Assembly: GCA_002449955.1 (NCBI GenBank)
Contig: DJYD01000065.1
Coordinates: 1-33,806, forward strand
Direction: 5' to 3'
Source: Lachnospiraceae bacterium UBA6987
GTDB taxonomy: Bacteria > Bacillota > Clostridia > Lachnospirales > Lachnospiraceae
Length of the DNA: 33,806 bases
Shown piece by piece: positions 16,179 through 23,461 of the stretch (positions are counted from its first letter, which is position 1; the number at the start of each line of letters is the position of its first letter). The position numbers were made by a program, and so were the translations under genes. The notes under the pieces are model-generated. The model was given only the letters and a program-made list of their open reading frames with translations. It made no database searches and was not told the DNA's origin.

Positions 16179-16982
16179 TCAGGGCAGCAGCTGCTGCAGG
16201 GTTTCGGTATTCAGCCAGTACGTCAGGTCCTCCGGCTTTTCGATCACGGCGTTGCCGATCAGCTTTGCCGCAAGGCCGGTATATTTTTCTCTTTCGTCCC
16301 AGGTCTCGAAGACTGCAGCGCGTTCAATCGGCTGGATGTCCATGCGGGGCCAGAGGGCCTTTGCGGCTTCTGCAAAGACAAACAGCGCGCCGTCATAGAG
16401 CTTGGTTAACTCTGTTGTTTCCGCAAACGGCTCCGCTTCCCGGCGCGCAAGGATCCGGCTCAGACGGTCACGCAGCTCGGTTTTCTTTTTGATCGTGATT
16501 CCGATGAGTACTCCGTCCGGGTCAGGCAGATACAGTTTCCTTTCCTCAGTCAGAGGGAGAGTGGAAGAAAGCTCTCCGGAGGCACCGATCAGAAAGAAAG
16601 CAATGAGCAGTTTCCTGTCCGCACCAAGACGCTGAAAGAGGTCTGACCGCTCCTTCTCGCAGCGGTCAAGTATCTCGCTTTCTTCCGTGAAACAGACTTT
16701 TCCGGACAGCCTGAATACTGCCGTCGTCCCGGGGATAGTCAGGCACAGCTGCACATACGGCGTCTGGCAAAGCTCTGCATAGAGCCGGCTGCTTTTGGTC
16801 GTCAGGAAGTACAGGGCCTGGTTCTGCTCAAAGAGATATTCAACGGGCCTTACCTGCGGGTGGTTATCGAGCCCGATCGTTCCGGCAAAAAGAGGGGAAA
16901 AGCGTTCGAGCATCAGGCGGGAAGCCGCAAGGCCGTCGGTAAGGTCAAGTGTTTGCAGGAAAGCGCCATAATCCGGATCCAT
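16179..16982 (-). CDS. PNPOx-like split-barrel flavin-binding domain protein
   Basis: 267 residues. The N-terminal half (about 30-130) looks like a pyridoxamine-5'-phosphate-oxidase-like split barrel: FAGTIGLDNHPQVRPVEYLF, ALYFLTTKSSRLYAEL, then a strand VQLCL. These domains bind FMN, F420 or haem and often act as oxidoreductases. The C-terminal half (about 130-267) is not recognised. The start is ATG 16982 with GAGG six bases before it; two in-frame ATGs just upstream lie within or before that ribosome site. It begins 21 bp after the SDR gene on the same strand, so it is probably the third gene of the alpha-oxoamine synthase operon. Whether it acts in the same pathway is unknown. Confidence 0.75.
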   Translation of the reverse strand: MDPDYGAFLQTLDLTDGLAASRLMLERFSPLFAGTIGLDNHPQVRPVEYLFEQNQALYFLTTKSSRLYAELCQTPYVQLCLTIPGTTAVFRLSGKVCFTEESEILDRCEKERSDLFQRLGADRKLLIAFFLIGASGELSSTLPLTEERKLYLPDPDGVLIGITIKKKTELRDRLSRILARREAEPFAETTELTKLYDGALFVFAEAAKALWPRMDIQPIERAAVFETWDEREKYTGLAAKLIGNAVIEKPEDLTYWLNTETLQQLLP

Positions 16983-17003
16983 GGGAAACCTCATCAAAGC
17001 GGC

Positions 17004-17795
17004 TTATCTCGCGTAGATCAGACCGACGATAAAGTTCAGAAGCTTTGCCGGCAGGATCTTGGCAAGAAAGCAGAAAAACTTGTATTGCAGGCCGATGGTG
17101 TTTAACGGCCTGACTCTTTTCCGTGTTGCAACTTTGCAGATGAATGCAGCGGCGACCTCGGGGCCCTTGCCGCCCTGTTCATCCTTTTCCATACCCGCTA
17201 CCGAGCGGGAGATGCGGCCGCCGTAGATCTCATCGCCGGCAGCGATTTTATTGCGGGCAGCGGTAAAGCCGGTGGCCATGTCTCCCGGCTGGACGGCGCA
17301 CATGGTGATGCCGAAAGGCTTTAACTCGTTGGCCGCTGCCATGGTATAGGAGTTGATGGCCGCCTTGGAGGCGGAATAATAGGTCTGGAAGGGGATTGGG
17401 ATCGGCGCGGCCACGGAGGACAGATTGACGATCCGTCCGGAGGCCTGGCGGCGCATGATGGGGATCACGGCCTTGCAGACGTTCACCATACCGAAGAAGT
17501 TGACGTCCAGCTGACGTTTTGCTTCTTCAAGCGGCGTGAATTCAACGGCCCCGGAGATGCCGTAGCCCGCACAGTTGATGAGCACGTCGATGCGGCCTTC
17601 GGTAGCGGTCACGGTGTCGACAGCCTGTCTGACAGCGGCTTCATGCGTCACATCACAAATGATGTGCTTCACGCCTTTTTCTCCTTCGCCGCGGCGGGAG
17701 AATTCATAGACAATATAGCCGGCCTCCTTCATCGCCTTTGTGGTGGCAAGGCCGATGCCGGAGCTGCCGCCGGTTACGATGCAGACCTTGCTCAC
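17004..17795 (-). CDS. Short-chain dehydrogenase/reductase, candidate 3-ketosphinganine-reductase-like enzyme
   Basis: 263 residues, classical SDR. NAD(P) motif TGGSSGIG (9-16), NCAG (74-77), Asn99, catalytic Ser126/127 in NLSS, Tyr140 and Lys144 in YYSASK. The C-terminal region (RVRPLNTIGLQYKFFCFLAKILPAKL, in two parts) is hydrophobic and suggests membrane association, as in reductases acting on lipid ketones. The start is GTG 17795: it overlaps the previous stop as GTGA and has GGGAGG upstream. This tight coupling to an alpha-oxoamine synthase suggests that the SDR reduces its beta-keto-amine product, as 3-ketodihydrosphingosine reductase does after serine palmitoyltransferase. The family is certain; the substrate is inference. 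Confidence 0.88.
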   Translation of the reverse strand: MSKVCIVTGGSSGIGLATTKAMKEAGYIVYEFSRRGEGEKGVKHIICDVTHEAAVRQAVDTVTATEGRIDVLINCAGYGISGAVEFTPLEEAKRQLDVNFFGMVNVCKAVIPIMRRQASGRIVNLSSVAAPIPIPFQTYYSASKAAINSYTMAAANELKPFGITMCAVQPGDMATGFTAARNKIAAGDEIYGGRISRSVAGMEKDEQGGKGPEVAAAFICKVATRKRVRPLNTIGLQYKFFCFLAKILPAKLLNFIVGLIYAR

Positions 17796-18982
17796 AGCTC
17801 ATACCTCCCGAGGACTTCGGCGATAATGCCTACGGCTTCATCGATGAGCTCATGCGTGTGGCTAGCCATCAGGCTGCAGCGGAGCAGAGCTTCGTGCGGT
17901 GCCGTGGCCGGCGGAAGGGAAGCGTTGACGAATACGCCGTGATCGTAAAGATCCTTGGTGATGGTGAGAGTCGGGATCGGTTCATAAGTGAAGATCGGAA
18001 CGATCGGGATCATCTCACCGCCGCCCATACGCATTTTGATGCCTTTTTCGGCAATGCATCTGCGCATGTAGCGCGCGTTATCCTGGAGCTTGTCGACTAA
18101 CTCGGGATGCGCTTCCAGAATGCGCAGGGCAGTCAGGGCTGCCGCGCAGTTTGCGGGCGGGATGGAGGCAGAGAAGATAAAGGGACGGGAAGAATGGCGC
18201 ACATAGTCGGCCACTCTTGCCGAGGCTGCCATGTAGCCGCCAAGAGAAGCCAGGGACTTAGAGAAGGTCCCCATGTAGATATCCACCTTGTCTTCAAGAC
18301 CGAAGTAGCTCGCCGTGCCGCGGCCGCCTTCACCGAGAACGCCAAGGCCGTGGGCATCGTCCACCATTACGCGGGCGCCGTACTTTTCGGCAAGCGCGCA
18401 GATCTCCGGGAGCTTTGCGATGTCGCCGCCCATGGAGAAGACGCCGTCGGTCACGATCAGACAGCCGGCATTATCCGGAACCTTCTGCAGGCATTTTTCA
18501 AGGTCAGCCATATCGCCGTGACGGTAGCGGAGCATGGTGCCGTAGGACAGCTTGCAGCCGTCATAGAGGCTGGCATGGTTCTCGCGGTCCATGATCACGT
18601 AGTCGCCGCGGCCGACGATGGCGCTGATGATGCCGAGGTTGCTCTGGAAGCCGGTGGAGAAGGTGACCACGCTTTCCTTGCGCAGGAACCTGGCCAGTTC
18701 CGCTTCGAGCTCAAGGTGCAGCTCCAGCGTGCCGTTTAAGAAACGGGAGCCGCTGCAGCCGGAGCCGAGCCTGCGGTAGGCATCAACGCCTGCCTCGATG
18801 ACCTCGGGATTTGTGGTAAGCCCCAGATAGTTGTTGGAGCCGAGCATGATGCGGCGCTTTCCTTCCATCTGGACAACAGTATCCTGTTTGGACTGAAGGG
18901 CGTGGAAATAAGGGTAAATATTCTGCTGACGGATGTCATCCACAAAGCTGTGCTTTTCTGCTTTTTCAAAGAGATCGATCAT
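17792..18982 (-). CDS. Alpha-oxoamine synthase, serine palmitoyltransferase-like
   Basis: 396 residues, PLP-dependent fold type I, family of BioF, KBL, HemA and Spt. It condenses an amino acid with an acyl thioester. Key segments: GSNNYLGL, GSGCSGSRFLNGTLELH, FSTGFQSNLG, DGVFSMGGD, VDDAHGLGVLG and GTFSKSLASLGG with the PLP lysine. The early YPYF and SGSRFLNGTL recall bacterial serine palmitoyltransferases (Bacteroides, Sphingomonas) more than KBL (which has VRFICGTQ) or BioF (GSRLVSGN). The start is ATG 18982 after GGAGG; an in-frame reading 66 bases longer would run into the promoter. It is the first gene of an operon with an overlapping SDR and a PNPOx-like gene. Serine plus a fatty acyl thioester is the best guess; other amino acids (for example cysteate or glycine) are possible. 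Confidence 0.85.
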   Translation of the reverse strand: MIDLFEKAEKHSFVDDIRQQNIYPYFHALQSKQDTVVQMEGKRRIMLGSNNYLGLTTNPEVIEAGVDAYRRLGSGCSGSRFLNGTLELHLELEAELARFLRKESVVTFSTGFQSNLGIISAIVGRGDYVIMDRENHASLYDGCKLSYGTMLRYRHGDMADLEKCLQKVPDNAGCLIVTDGVFSMGGDIAKLPEICALAEKYGARVMVDDAHGLGVLGEGGRGTASYFGLEDKVDIYMGTFSKSLASLGGYMAASARVADYVRHSSRPFIFSASIPPANCAAALTALRILEAHPELVDKLQDNARYMRRCIAEKGIKMRMGGGEMIPIVPIFTYEPIPTLTITKDLYDHGVFVNASLPPATAPHEALLRCSLMASHTHELIDEAVGIIAEVLGRYEL

Positions 18983-19019
18983 AGGACGCCTCCATTTCTT
19001 TTTTAAAAAATATTGTTCT

Positions 19020-19048
19020 AGTGTATATCCTGAACCCGGTTCTGTCAA
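19020..19048 (-). promoter_or_regulatory. Strong sigma-A promoter of the alpha-oxoamine synthase operon
   Basis: TTGACA (19048-19043), 17 bases, TACACT (19025-19020) on the minus strand, about 38 bases before ATG 18982. It rules out the longer reading frame start at 19048. Confidence 0.85.
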
Positions 19049-19106
19049 CGAAAAATCTTGGCTGACGGATCATATTCGGAGAACCGGAGGGCAGGGAAAG
19101 CGGCGG

Positions 19107-20057
19107 TCAGACCTGTGACTTTCGCTGCGAAATGATCCCCGGCAGAACGGCGATCGCAGAGCCGATGAGGAAGAGCGCGATGCCAAGCCACATGAGGGGC
19201 GTGATTTCTTCCTTAAGGAAGACCAGCGCGATCAGGGGAGAGAGGATCGGCTTCAGGAAGTAGACCAGATTCGTCTCGTTGGCAGAGGTCTTTTCGAGGG
19301 AAATCATGTGACAGACATAGCCCGCCCCGGAGTTGATGAGGCAGATATAAAGGAAGGGCAGAATGGCTTCCTTCGGCAGGGCCGGGAAAAGCGGCACAGA
19401 GGCAAAGATATCCAGGCCAATGCTCTGGAAGAAAGAAGCGCCGCCCGCGGTGCGCCCGATCACAAGGATCAGCAGGAGCTCCAGAGAACCGAGGACCATG
19501 CTGAGGCAGCTTACCGTGATGCCGCCGAAGATCGGCGTTTTCCTCTTGCCAACGACCATGTAGAGGGCAAAGGCAAGAGAGGCTGCCACAGTGAGCACGG
19601 TGGCCTTCGGATCAACGGCATTTTTCCACGGCGCCACGATGACGACAATGGCGATGATTTCGACCACGAGGGCAATGATGTGGTTTGGTCTGATCATTTC
19701 TTTCAGCAGGAGGGCCGCTAAAACCGTCACGAAAACCGGATTGGAGGAGAAAACGACGGCGACAAAGGAGGCCGAACTGTAGAGGATCGCCATCTGATAC
19801 ATGACCATGCTAAAGGCCACACACATAAAGCCGGTCAGGGCAAAATAGGCAAGGTCGCCCGCTTTCAGCCTGGCGCCATGCTTTTTCAAAGACGCTATGG
19901 CAAACGGGATCAGGGCTATTCCCCCGATCAGAAAACGCAGGTAGGTGATCTGCATGGGCGCAAAGAGCCCGCGAGTGTAGCGCAGCATGACCTCCATGGT
20001 GCTGAAGATAATCGTGGTCAGCAGGATAAAGAAGTATCCGGAATAGTTCTTTTTCAT
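19107..20057 (-). CDS. EamA/DMT-superfamily transporter
   Basis: 316 residues with ten hydrophobic segments arranged as two EamA repeats (about 8-140 and 150-305), the architecture of drug/metabolite exporters such as YdcZ/RhaT-like proteins. It shows the typical YLRFLIGGIALIPFA in the first repeat and SPLIALVFLKEEITPLMWLG in the second. The start is ATG 20057, preceded by GGAGG; an in-frame ATG 30 bases upstream lies outside the ribosome site. It is transcribed toward the alpha-oxoamine synthase gene, which has its own promoter 60 bases after this stop. Substrate unknown; export of an amino acid or small metabolite is usual for the family. Confidence 0.92.
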   Translation of the reverse strand: MKKNYSGYFFILLTTIIFSTMEVMLRYTRGLFAPMQITYLRFLIGGIALIPFAIASLKKHGARLKAGDLAYFALTGFMCVAFSMVMYQMAILYSSASFVAVVFSSNPVFVTVLAALLLKEMIRPNHIIALVVEIIAIVVIVAPWKNAVDPKATVLTVAASLAFALYMVVGKRKTPIFGGITVSCLSMVLGSLELLLILVIGRTAGGASFFQSIGLDIFASVPLFPALPKEAILPFLYICLINSGAGYVCHMISLEKTSANETNLVYFLKPILSPLIALVFLKEEITPLMWLGIALFLIGSAIAVLPGIISQRKSQV

Positions 20058-20093
20058 GGTTGCCTCCGGGAAATTCGCGTAAAGCATGGCTCT

Positions 20094-20122
20094 ATTATAC
20101 TGGTTTTGCGGGCGGCTGCCAA
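20094..20122 (-). promoter_or_regulatory. Promoter of the EamA transporter gene
   Basis: TTGGCA (20122-20117), 17 bases, TATAAT (20099-20094) on the minus strand, about 37 bases before the ATG. Divergent from the promoter at 20144. Confidence 0.8.
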
Positions 20123-20143
20123 GAGGCCATTTGGAAAAATCAC

Positions 20144-20172
20144 TTGAAAGCCGCGGTCCTTTGCGCTATGAT
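20144..20172 (+). promoter_or_regulatory. Promoter of the deoxyribosyltransferase-like/CPCC gene
   Basis: TTGAAA (20144-20149), 17 bases, TATGAT (20167-20172), 50 bases before the ATG. The leader contains a short hairpin, AAAAGC-TGCG-GCTTTT. Confidence 0.78.
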
Positions 20173-20221
20173 TTTTCTGACAAAAGCTGCGGCTTTTCTG
20201 TCTCAGGAAAGGAATCATTAT

Positions 20222-20740
20222 ATGGTAGGAAAGTATCCGGTGATCACGCTTTGCGGGAGCACCCGTTTCAAGAATTCGTTCTATGAAGTCCAGAAGCGTC
20301 TGACGCTGGAGGGCAATATCGTCATCTCGGTAGGGCTGTTCGGACATGCAGGAGACGAAGAGGTATGGGAAGGCATGGACGAGGACACAGTTACGGAGAC
20401 CAAGCTCATGCTGGATGATATGCATAAGCGGAAGATCGATATGGCAGACGGCATCTATGTGATCAATGTGAACGGCTATATCGGTTCGAGTACCCGTTCG
20501 GAAATCGCCTATGCCGCAAAGCATGGCAAGCAGATCCGTTACCTGGAGGCATCCGCGCCTCTTTGCTGTCCGGTTTGCGGGAAGTATTATTTTTCCGAAC
20601 CCGGCAGCTACGAGATCTGTCCGGTTTGCGGCTGGGAGGATGATGCTTCGCAGAAGCAGTACCCGGACATGGAGGGCGGCGCCAACAAGGACAGCCTGAA
20701 TGAAGCAAGAAGGAAATATGAGGCAAAGTATGAGCAGTAA
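20222..20740 (+). CDS. Nucleoside 2-deoxyribosyltransferase-like domain fused to a cysteine-rich CPCC domain
   Basis: 172 residues. The N-terminal 110 residues form a small Rossmann-like domain of the nucleoside 2-deoxyribosyltransferase superfamily (VITLCGSTRFKNSF, then MADGIYVINVNGYIGSSTRSEI, in two parts here), with Glu94 in the position of the usual nucleophile. The C-terminal 60 residues match the cysteine-rich CPCC family: CPVCGKYYFSEPGSYEICPV, GWEDDASQ, YPDMEGGANKDSLNEAR, with zinc-type Cys116, 119, 133 and 136. The two are usually separate proteins. The start is ATG 20222, eight bases after AAAGGA. The next gene overlaps its 3' end by 11 bases, so the two are co-transcribed. Substrate is unknown. 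Confidence 0.85.
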   Translation: MVGKYPVITLCGSTRFKNSFYEVQKRLTLEGNIVISVGLFGHAGDEEVWEGMDEDTVTETKLMLDDMHKRKIDMADGIYVINVNGYIGSSTRSEIAYAAKHGKQIRYLEASAPLCCPVCGKYYFSEPGSYEICPVCGWEDDASQKQYPDMEGGANKDSLNEARRKYEAKYEQ

Positions 20741-21413
20741 GAATGGCAAGAAGGTTGATATTAAGAAAATTTTATTAGCGGTGCTGGCAGTCGCCGTGAT
20801 TGCCGGGGTGGCGACAGGGAAACTTTCTCTGACAGACATCTTCGGGGGCGGATCACAGACGTCTGCGGCATTCGAGAGCGCGTCCGTTTCTTCCGAAAGT
20901 CCCACGGAGACACAGAAGGAATCGCCGTCGCAGACGCAGACCCGGCAGGAAACGCAGGAAGCAGCAACAACAGAAACGGCGGCAGCGTCAACGGAAGAGT
21001 CCTTAACGCCCATGGAGACGGCTATCAGCTCGATGGCGTTCCCCACGGTACCGACGAAGGTGCCGAAAAGCACGGCCGAGCCGACAACCATTGCGGAAAC
21101 GACGGCCGCTGTGCAGACAAAGGATGCACAGGCTGCCGAGCATAGATTCCGGAACAAGAACCTCCTGGATCAGCACTATGAGAAGCATGGCGAGGAGATG
21201 GGCTTTCCTAATGCAGCCGCCTATCAGAAAGCTGCCAGCGATATCATCAACGCAGCCGACGGCCAGGATATCCTCTATAAATATAAGAGTGACGGCAGCG
21301 GAGACCAGTGCTTCTATGTTGAGGCGACCAAGGAATTTGTGGTCCTGTCCTACGACGGCTTCATAAGAACCTATTTCATCTGTTCAGGCATCAAGTATTA
21401 CAACAGGCAGTAA
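20730..21413 (+). CDS. Membrane-anchored protein with Ser/Thr/Glu-rich stalk and a toxin-like C-terminal domain
   Basis: 227 residues. One membrane helix (13-29, ILLAVLAVAVIAGVATG) after a basic N terminus, then a low-complexity stalk (about 42-135) rich in Ser, Thr, Glu and Gln, so the C terminus is outside. The last 90 residues are a compact domain: RNKNLLDQHYEKHGEEMGF, AAAYQKAASDIINA, a CFYVEATKEFVVLS strand pair and YDGFIRTYF near the end. This pattern (H..KHG..., Y...A, then T.EF.V..DG.I.TYF) recalls small RNase-like toxin domains of the barnase/EndoU/colicin/RelE fold, but that is only a visual resemblance. The start ATG 20730 is chosen because TGAGG lies six bases upstream, within the end of the previous gene. 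Other in-frame ATGs at 20700 and 20718 are poorer. Confidence 0.75.
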   Translation: MSSKNGKKVDIKKILLAVLAVAVIAGVATGKLSLTDIFGGGSQTSAAFESASVSSESPTETQKESPSQTQTRQETQEAATTETAAASTEESLTPMETAISSMAFPTVPTKVPKSTAEPTTIAETTAAVQTKDAQAAEHRFRNKNLLDQHYEKHGEEMGFPNAAAYQKAASDIINAADGQDILYKYKSDGSGDQCFYVEATKEFVVLSYDGFIRTYFICSGIKYYNRQ

Positions 21414-21423
21414 AAACGCAACA

Positions 21424-21465
21424 AAAAGCTTGTCACCGTGTCTATGGCGCGGTGGCAAGCTTTTT
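21424..21465. terminator. Bidirectional intrinsic terminator
   Basis: Stem AAAAGCTTG-T-CACCG with CGGTG-G-CAAGCTTTT, followed by T's on both strands, between convergent genes ending at 21413 and 21481. Confidence 0.9.
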
Positions 21466-21480
21466 GATTGCCGTGGGATA

Positions 21481-22239
21481 TCAATCCTTCGAGGTATCGG
21501 TGGAAATGAGACCCATCAGCAGATCCATGAGACCGCCGCCCTGGGAGGACTGCGTCTGCTGAGAAGCCTGAGGCTGCGCGCCGCCTAAGAGGTTGATGGT
21601 CTGTCCCTGCTGCGCTGTCTGGCCGGACTGCTGTCCGCCCAGGCCGCCGAGGAGGTTTGCCAGAATTCCGGCACCGGCAGCGGTGTTTTGCTGGTATGTC
21701 TGCTGCTGAGACTGGCCCAGTGCACCGAGCAGATTGATGGTCTGGCCTGCCTGCTGAGGCTGCTGTGCAGCCTGTCCTGCACCGAGAAGGCTGGAGAGAA
21801 GACCAAGCGTTCCGGCGGTATTGCTTTGCTGCACGGGCTGAGCCTGCGTGCCGCCGCCGAGTCCGAGGAGCCCGCCGAGAAGACTCGAAAGGCCGCTGTT
21901 AGAGGAGGCGCCGGCGCTGCCGCCCAGTATGCCGGAGAGCAAAAGCGGGGCAACGAGACTTAAGATCGAGCTGGTTTTTTTGCCCGAGACACCGCTGCTC
22001 TGGGCGATGGCACTCGTGGCGCCGCTGCCAAGCAGTGTGCTGAAGATGCTTCTGTTGGAACCGTTAGCCGCGGCTCTCGTGAGTTTGCTTTCATCGGCCT
22101 GCGCACCGTTTTCCATAAAAAGGGGAACGGCGGCATTGACGACGCGGCTGACCTCATCGGGGGTCGTACCGGTTTCCTTGCTGATTTCGTTCACATTTTC
22201 CTCTGTGAGCAGTGCGTTTAAAAGGGAAGAGTAATCCAT
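21481..22239 (-). CDS. DUF937 (YidB-like) protein with Gln/Gly-rich C-terminal repeats
   Basis: 252 residues. The first 115 residues match DUF937: an all-helical start (MDYSSLLNALLTEENVNEIS), then NGSNRSIFSTLLGSGAT and a hydrophobic KTSSILSLVAPLLLSGILGG. The remaining half is low complexity, alternating Gln-rich stretches with short hydrophobic units such as GQTINLLG (twice), GLLSSLLGAGQ and ILANLLGGLGG. No signal peptide or clear membrane span. Function of DUF937 is unknown. The start ATG 22239 follows GGAG at seven bases. It is monocistronic, divergent from the next gene. Confidence 0.82.
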   Translation of the reverse strand: MDYSSLLNALLTEENVNEISKETGTTPDEVSRVVNAAVPLFMENGAQADESKLTRAAANGSNRSIFSTLLGSGATSAIAQSSGVSGKKTSSILSLVAPLLLSGILGGSAGASSNSGLSSLLGGLLGLGGGTQAQPVQQSNTAGTLGLLSSLLGAGQAAQQPQQAGQTINLLGALGQSQQQTYQQNTAAGAGILANLLGGLGGQQSGQTAQQGQTINLLGGAQPQASQQTQSSQGGGLMDLLMGLISTDTSKD

Positions 22240-22302
22240 GTTGTATCTCCTTGTCAGATCAGAAAACGGGCATCTGCCTGCCTGTTTCTCGCTTTATACA
22301 AC

Positions 22303-22332
22303 ATTATGCGCCGTAAATGATAAAAAAGTCAA
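22303..22332 (-). promoter_or_regulatory. Promoter of the DUF937 gene
   Basis: TTGACT (22332-22327), 18 bases, CATAAT (22308-22303) on the minus strand, some 64 bases before the start. Confidence 0.6.
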
Positions 22333-22351
22333 CATCTTGTGCAGAAATTCA

Positions 22352-22380
22352 TTGAATTCTCCTATTATTTGACATATAAT
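22352..22380 (+). promoter_or_regulatory. Promoter of the Lys/Ala-rich membrane protein gene
   Basis: TTGAAT (22352-22357), 17 bases, perfect TATAAT (22375-22380), 53 bases before the ATG at 22433. Diverges from the DUF937 promoter. Confidence 0.82.
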
Positions 22381-22432
22381 CGCCTTGAATGGGGCCTTAC
22401 CCGTTCGCATCAAGCGAAAAAGGAGCGTTGTT

Positions 22433-23290
22433 ATGGCAGAGGAAGTCAAAAAGAAAAAAGTCATCAAGGCTGCGGACGGTACCGTGAAAAAGGCCGCGGA
22501 TGAGACCAAAAAAACGGTAAAGAAGGCCGAAGAAGCGGTGGAAGAGGTAAAGCCTGCCGCGAAGAAAGCCGAGAAGGAAGCAGCTGAAGCGGAAGAGACG
22601 GTCGTGACCGGCAAGAAAAAAACAGAAGCTGCAAAGCCTGTCGGGAATGCAAAAGGACTGCGCATCGGAGCCATAGTGCTGTGGGTAGCAGCCATCGCCT
22701 TCGAGATCGTGGCTGTCTTTACACTGTTCGGCAAGATCAACATCACCTTCATGAATACCCTGACCTGGCTGATCATCCTGATCGTGCTGGATCTGGTGTG
22801 CGTGATCATCGGCTCGCAGCTCTGGAAGAAGGCGAATCATATTGATCCGGCCTCCAAGAAGAATAAAACCAAATTCTGGCTGTGGAACAACATGGGTCTG
22901 ATCGTGGCCATTTTTGCCTTTGTTCCGTTAATCATTCTGCTGCTGACCAATAAGAACCTGGATAAGAAAACCAGAACCATCGCGGTGATAGCGGCCTGCG
23001 CGGCACTGCTTATCGGCGGCGCGGCCAGCTTTGACTACAACCCGGTATCTGAAGAAGAAAAGCAGGTTGCCGAAGCCAACATCAGCGGACAGGTCACCTG
23101 GACGCAGTACGGCAAGGTCTATCACATCTACATTGATGACGAGCACTGGTGCCAGCACTTAAACAACAGCGATACGGTATCGGTCGGTACTGTTGAGGAA
23201 GCGATTGCGGCCGGGAAGACCCGTCTCTGCAAGACCTGTGCACGAAACAACGGTCTGGAAGGGATCGAAGACCTGCCGCTCAGCGATTAA
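22433..23290 (+). CDS. Membrane protein with Lys/Ala/Glu-rich N terminus and Ada-like Cys motif at the C terminus
   Basis: 285 residues, not a named family to me. Residues 1-72 are charged and repetitive (Lys, Ala, Glu heptads), likely a long cytosolic helix resembling histone-tail or TolA-like stretches. Four membrane helices follow (about 77-97, 107-127, 150-172, 182-200). The C-terminal 75 residues contain VYHIYIDDEHWCQHLNN, GTVEEAIAAGKTRLCKTCAR, the pattern of the small Ada-type or nuclease-tail metal-binding motif (C-x-H...EEA...G...C-x2-C; Cys240, His242, Cys266, Cys269). The start is ATG 22433, seven bases after AAGGAG; an in-frame ATG 45 bases upstream is too near the promoter. Monocistronic, with terminator. 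Confidence 0.78.
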   Translation: MAEEVKKKKVIKAADGTVKKAADETKKTVKKAEEAVEEVKPAAKKAEKEAAEAEETVVTGKKKTEAAKPVGNAKGLRIGAIVLWVAAIAFEIVAVFTLFGKINITFMNTLTWLIILIVLDLVCVIIGSQLWKKANHIDPASKKNKTKFWLWNNMGLIVAIFAFVPLIILLLTNKNLDKKTRTIAVIAACAALLIGGAASFDYNPVSEEEKQVAEANISGQVTWTQYGKVYHIYIDDEHWCQHLNNSDTVSVGTVEEAIAAGKTRLCKTCARNNGLEGIEDLPLSD

Positions 23291-23319
23291 GAACTGCACG
23301 GTTCCCTGTGATTGAAAAA

Positions 23320-23354
23320 GGCTGCAGTGGAGAGGATCTGCTGCAGTCTTTTTA
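23320..23354 (+). terminator. Intrinsic terminator
   Basis: Stem GGCTGCAG / CTGCAGTC (one G-U pair) with a 13-base loop followed by TTTTTA, 29 bases after the stop of the membrane protein gene. Confidence 0.8.
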
Positions 23355-23461
23355 TTGATTGTGTTTATCCTGAAAATATGGTAAAACGGTGTCTGAGAAC
23401 ACCACCAGAAACAGAACAAAGAAAGCAGGCATTCCCGGGCAGGGAAGGAAAGGAGGCCAAG

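Noticed and set aside
17792..18982. Calling the alpha-oxoamine synthase KBL (glycine C-acetyltransferase) or BioF
   Set aside because: The SGSRFLNGTL segment and YPYF fit serine palmitoyltransferases better, and no threonine dehydrogenase or biotin gene is adjacent. This is kept as an open alternative, not excluded.
20054..21157. Minus-strand reading frame of 367 codons
   Set aside because: It runs through two plus-strand genes and two divergent promoters; its Ser/Val-rich start mirrors the Ser/Thr/Glu stalk codons of the real gene.
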